From contig JADGJT010000333.1 of NCBI GenBank assembly GCA_027604005.1, positions 6,323-16,723 on the forward strand: 10,401 bases of DNA. The letters run 5' to 3'. Made by a program: the position numbers and the translations under genes. The number at the start of each line of letters is the position of its first letter. Within the stretch, counting starts at the first letter, position 1. The notes under the pieces were generated by a model, which was not told the origin of the DNA, searched no databases, and was given only the letters and a program-made list of their open reading frames with translations. Source of the stretch: Dinochytrium kinnereticum. Taxonomy: Eukaryota; Chytridiomycota; Chytridiomycetes; Chytridiales; Chytridiaceae. Of this stretch, positions 8,419-10,401 are shown piece after piece.

Positions 8419-9504
8419 TTGTTTGTTGTTTTTTGTTTTGGTTTGTTTTTTTATTTTTTGTTTTTTTTTTTTGCTTTCCTCTATGTTTTTGGATGGATTG
8501 TGCTGGATCTTTTGAGACGGGGTTTTCTTTAGTAATGTTGACACGATTGGCTTCTGTTTTGTAAACTGGTCTGATGGCTGATTCACATTTATCTGTTTCT
8601 GTTGTTGATGGAATGAGAACGCTGGATCATCGAACAGCTAATTCTCACACTTATAGCACCTAAAAAAAAACAACAAGTACACAAACCAACACCTGTATTC
8701 AAACGAAAACAAAGAAACACAAAAAGCCCAGGGGTAAAAGATTCAGGGATGAGAGGGAAGAAAGCAGGAAAAAAAAAAAAGAGCAAAAAGAAGAAGAAGG
8801 AAAAAAAAGAGAAAGAACAAAGGAAAGAAAAACAACGACAGACGTGAAGGACGTGAAGGTTATGGGAGAATTCGCACAGAGATATAATAATATATGGAGG
8901 ACATGACTGCTCAAAAAGAAACCCCGAAAAAAAATAAATGAATAAGTTGGGGGGTAAGAGGAAAGAAAGATATCCATCCACCTTCTTTTGAAACAAAACC
9001 CTAACACACATTTGACGAATCTACCACCCCCCCGAGCCTTACGGGCGCCAAAAAGCAACAAGCAACAACAACAAACGAAAAGAAAAGAAAAAAGCATGAG
9101 AGGAAAACCCTCAACATCAAAAGATCACAAGCAACACCAAAAAAAAACTTCAACAACGCAACCTCCATTGTTTAACGACAGAAGGGAAGAAGGAGGAAAA
9201 AGCAGAAAGAAAGGCGGATGAGTGGGGGGGAGAAAGAAAGGTCGGTGAATGGGGGGAGGATGAGGAGATAAGATCACATCTCCTTAAATATCATGACACA
9301 TTCCACGTGAAAACATGGGCTAGTCACTGACCATTCAGACTACGAATAATTCAACAAACCAACACCCTACCCTCCCCACCAAAAAATTTTAAAAAAAAAG
9401 AAAAGTAATCAATTCAACCCCGTCACCAAAACCTGCTTCTTTGGTTCACACCAACCGCACTCCGTAAAGCATCTCTACAAACAAAAGAAAACAACAAACA
9501 ACCT
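8419..9504. other. 1,086-bp low-complexity intergenic region between converging genes
   Basis: I see no credible gene here. From 8419 to about 8600 the plus strand is T-rich with T runs (8451-8472), as expected for the COG5 3' region. From about 8650 to 9420 it becomes A- and purine-rich, with A/G tracts around 8728-8846 and 9176-9272; read on the minus strand this is a T/pyrimidine-rich 3' region for the SH3 gene. Open frames on either strand here encode only Lys/Gln/Asn or Phe/Ser/Leu low-complexity strings. No tRNA-like cloverleaf was recognised. Confidence 0.6.
9261..9286. repeat. Short hairpin-forming inverted repeat
   Basis: A 7-bp perfect inverted repeat (AGGAGAT at 9263-9269, ATCTCCT at 9278-9284) flanks an 8-nt loop. 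One G-T wobble and one T-A pair could extend the stem to 9 bp. It lies about 220 bp past the SH3-gene stop, so it could be in that gene's 3' UTR. A stem this short may be chance in a purine-rich stretch. Confidence 0.35.
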
Positions 9505-10401
9505 CTAAACTCCAACAGCCCTCTCATAAACACCCCCCTTCCACCCCAAAAACGTAAGCCCATCAATCCTCCCATCCAAAACCAACCCCTCCAAAGCCTC
9601 CAACTCATCCAAAGCCCTCCTCATCTTCACAAACTCCCCCAAATCAATCGCCCCAACCAAAAACAGCTCCCCAAGCTCCACAGCAGAGCACGTCAATATC
9701 ATCCTTCGACTCCGATCAACCACCGGCGAGATCGGGAGCACCGGAGCAGGTTGAGCACCAGCCCCCGGTGGGGACTGCGGATGATGCGGTGGGGACCGTG
9801 GTGGTGCAGGTGGGTGCTGAGGCATCGAAGCTGAGTGAACCTCCACAGGCGGGGAAGAAGGCGCTCCATAACCCCTCGGAGAATTCGACGTCGCAGATCC
9901 ATCTAGAGTCATCGGAGGAGAAGTTGGAGAGTAAACCCTGGCGGATGGAATCTCAACAGGAGGTGAGACCGTCACCCCTCCCGCCCCTCCAACATTACCA
10001 CCACCATTCTGCATGATGGCAACTGCTGCCCCAACCGGCACGCTTCTCGGCGGTGGTGCAACAGGCGCCCGAGGAGGTGGAACGGGTTTCACGGCTGGCA
10101 CCGGCACAGGGATGGGTAAAAAGTCATCCTCGTCCTCTGGAAACGGGTTGACAAGCACCTCACCATCACCTCCGTCCCCTCCATCACCTCCTCCAGAGGC
10201 GATTCCTCCAATTCCAAGAACCGGGGACGGTGGGACGGCTGGAATGGGAGGCGCTGGGATGGAGGGAGGGTAGATGTGACCTCCTGAGGGGGGCCCGCCG
10301 AAATCGGGTCCGAGGATCGTGAGGGGGTACCAGCCTCTTTGGGAGGTTTTCGAGTTGATGCCGAGGCCCCATTCGTTTTCGTAGACCTCGCTGATAGTTT
10401 T
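9505..10401 (-). CDS. SH3-domain protein with Pro/Gly-rich tail, 5' part off the window
   Basis: One frame stays open from the right edge to a TAG ending at 9505, giving the last 298 residues with no intron needed. Fragment residues 1-33 look like the second half of an SH3 domain: EVYENEWGLGINSKTSQRGW then YPLTILGPDF matches the usual pattern of a Trp, a GxN turn, a basic/polar loop and a G-[LFWY]-[FY]-P strand. SH3 domains bind proline-rich peptides, commonly in cortical actin, endocytic or signalling proteins. After it come a Pro-rich stretch (36-62), a Gly-Asp repeat (68-80), an acidic patch with EDEDD (89-93), Pro/Val-rich sequence (96-122), a long Ser/Pro-rich linker (145-230) and an ordered-looking, mostly helical end (232-298) with a repeated L-x-x-G-x-I-D motif. 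The linker carries SH3-ligand-type motifs, for example PVPPPR (106-111) and RSPPHHP (202-208). I cannot assign an orthologue because the N-terminal part is missing; the exact function is unknown. Confidence 0.75.
   Translation of the reverse strand, partial: KTISEVYENEWGLGINSKTSQRGWYPLTILGPDFGGPPSGGHIYPPSIPAPPIPAVPPSPVLGIGGIASGGGDGGDGGDGEVLVNPFPEDEDDFLPIPVPVPAVKPVPPPRAPVAPPPRSVPVGAAVAIMQNGGGNVGGAGGVTVSPPVEIPSARVYSPTSPPMTLDGSATSNSPRGYGAPSSPPVEVHSASMPQHPPAPPRSPPHHPQSPPGAGAQPAPVLPISPVVDRSRRMILTCSAVELGELFLVGAIDLGEFVKMRRALDELEALEGLVLDGRIDGLTFLGWKGGVYERAVGV

Noticed and set aside
8113..8586. Long minus-strand open frame of about 157 codons
   Set aside because: It is antisense to COG5 exon 15, whose plus-strand product matches the conserved COG5 C-terminus. 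The minus product is Lys/Gln/Pro-rich low complexity.
8589..9097. Two overlapping minus-strand frames rich in Phe, Ser and Leu
   Set aside because: They come from A/purine-rich plus-strand tracts read in reverse; composition alone explains the open frames and the hydrophobic look.
9314..9319. CACGTG E-box-like palindrome
   Set aside because: It is a single 6-bp palindrome in a 3' intergenic region with no nearby start codon; expected by chance.
9768..10273. Plus-strand frames with Gly/Thr/Ser-rich products
   Set aside because: They are antisense to the Pro/Gly-rich coding sequence of the SH3 protein, whose minus frame stays open from the window edge to 9505 and includes the SH3 motif.
1..10401. 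Mobile element, tRNA/rRNA gene, CRISPR array, or specialised gene cluster
   Set aside because: I saw no transposase, reverse transcriptase, terminal repeats, cloverleaf fold or regular repeat-spacer pattern. The genes are unrelated housekeeping and flagellar genes.

Overview
The window is nuclear DNA from an intron-rich eukaryote, most likely a zoosporic (chytrid-type) fungus. I read it as five protein genes on strictly alternating strands, four of them recognisable by family. Across these I can place 32 introns, all GT-AG and only 39-107 nt long, with the coding phase preserved across every junction. The lineage is inferred from short introns combined with a motile-cilium gene (DRC2) next to ordinary fungal or eukaryotic housekeeping genes. 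Flagellar genes are kept in zoospore-forming fungi and lost in non-flagellated ones. I cannot name a species.

Layout, left to right. (1) Minus strand, 1842 to the left edge: a BCS1-family mitochondrial AAA ATPase, with the N-terminal and BCS1_N regions, Walker A, Walker B and the TTNH sensor present and the C-terminus off the window. (2) Plus strand, 2041-3916: DRC2/CCDC65, a nexin-dynein regulatory complex subunit, 8 exons, 478 residues, complete. (3) Minus strand, 4925-3994: Mediator subunit 7, 5 exons, 250 residues, complete. (4) Plus strand, 4967-8418: conserved oligomeric Golgi subunit COG5, 15 exons, about 869 residues (829 from a downstream ATG), complete. (5) Minus strand, right edge to 9505: the last 298 residues of an SH3-domain protein with a long proline/glycine-rich tail and an unclassified helical C-terminus.

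Genes 1/2 and 3/4 are divergent pairs sharing short upstream regions (198 bp, and 41 or 161 bp depending on the COG5 start). Genes 2/3 converge with only 77 bp between stop codons. Genes 4/5 converge across 1,086 bp of low-complexity DNA whose strand bias flips from T-rich to A/purine-rich near 8,600-8,650, as expected if two T-rich 3' regions meet there. The genes do not form a pathway: they act in the mitochondrial inner membrane, cilium, nucleus, Golgi and probably the cell cortex.

I found no mobile element, tRNA, rRNA, CRISPR array or biosynthetic/defence cluster. The points worth checking are local: splice alternatives in COG5 and DRC2, a broken-looking last BCS1 exon in a C/G run at the window edge, and a short duplicated motif at the end of the SH3 protein.
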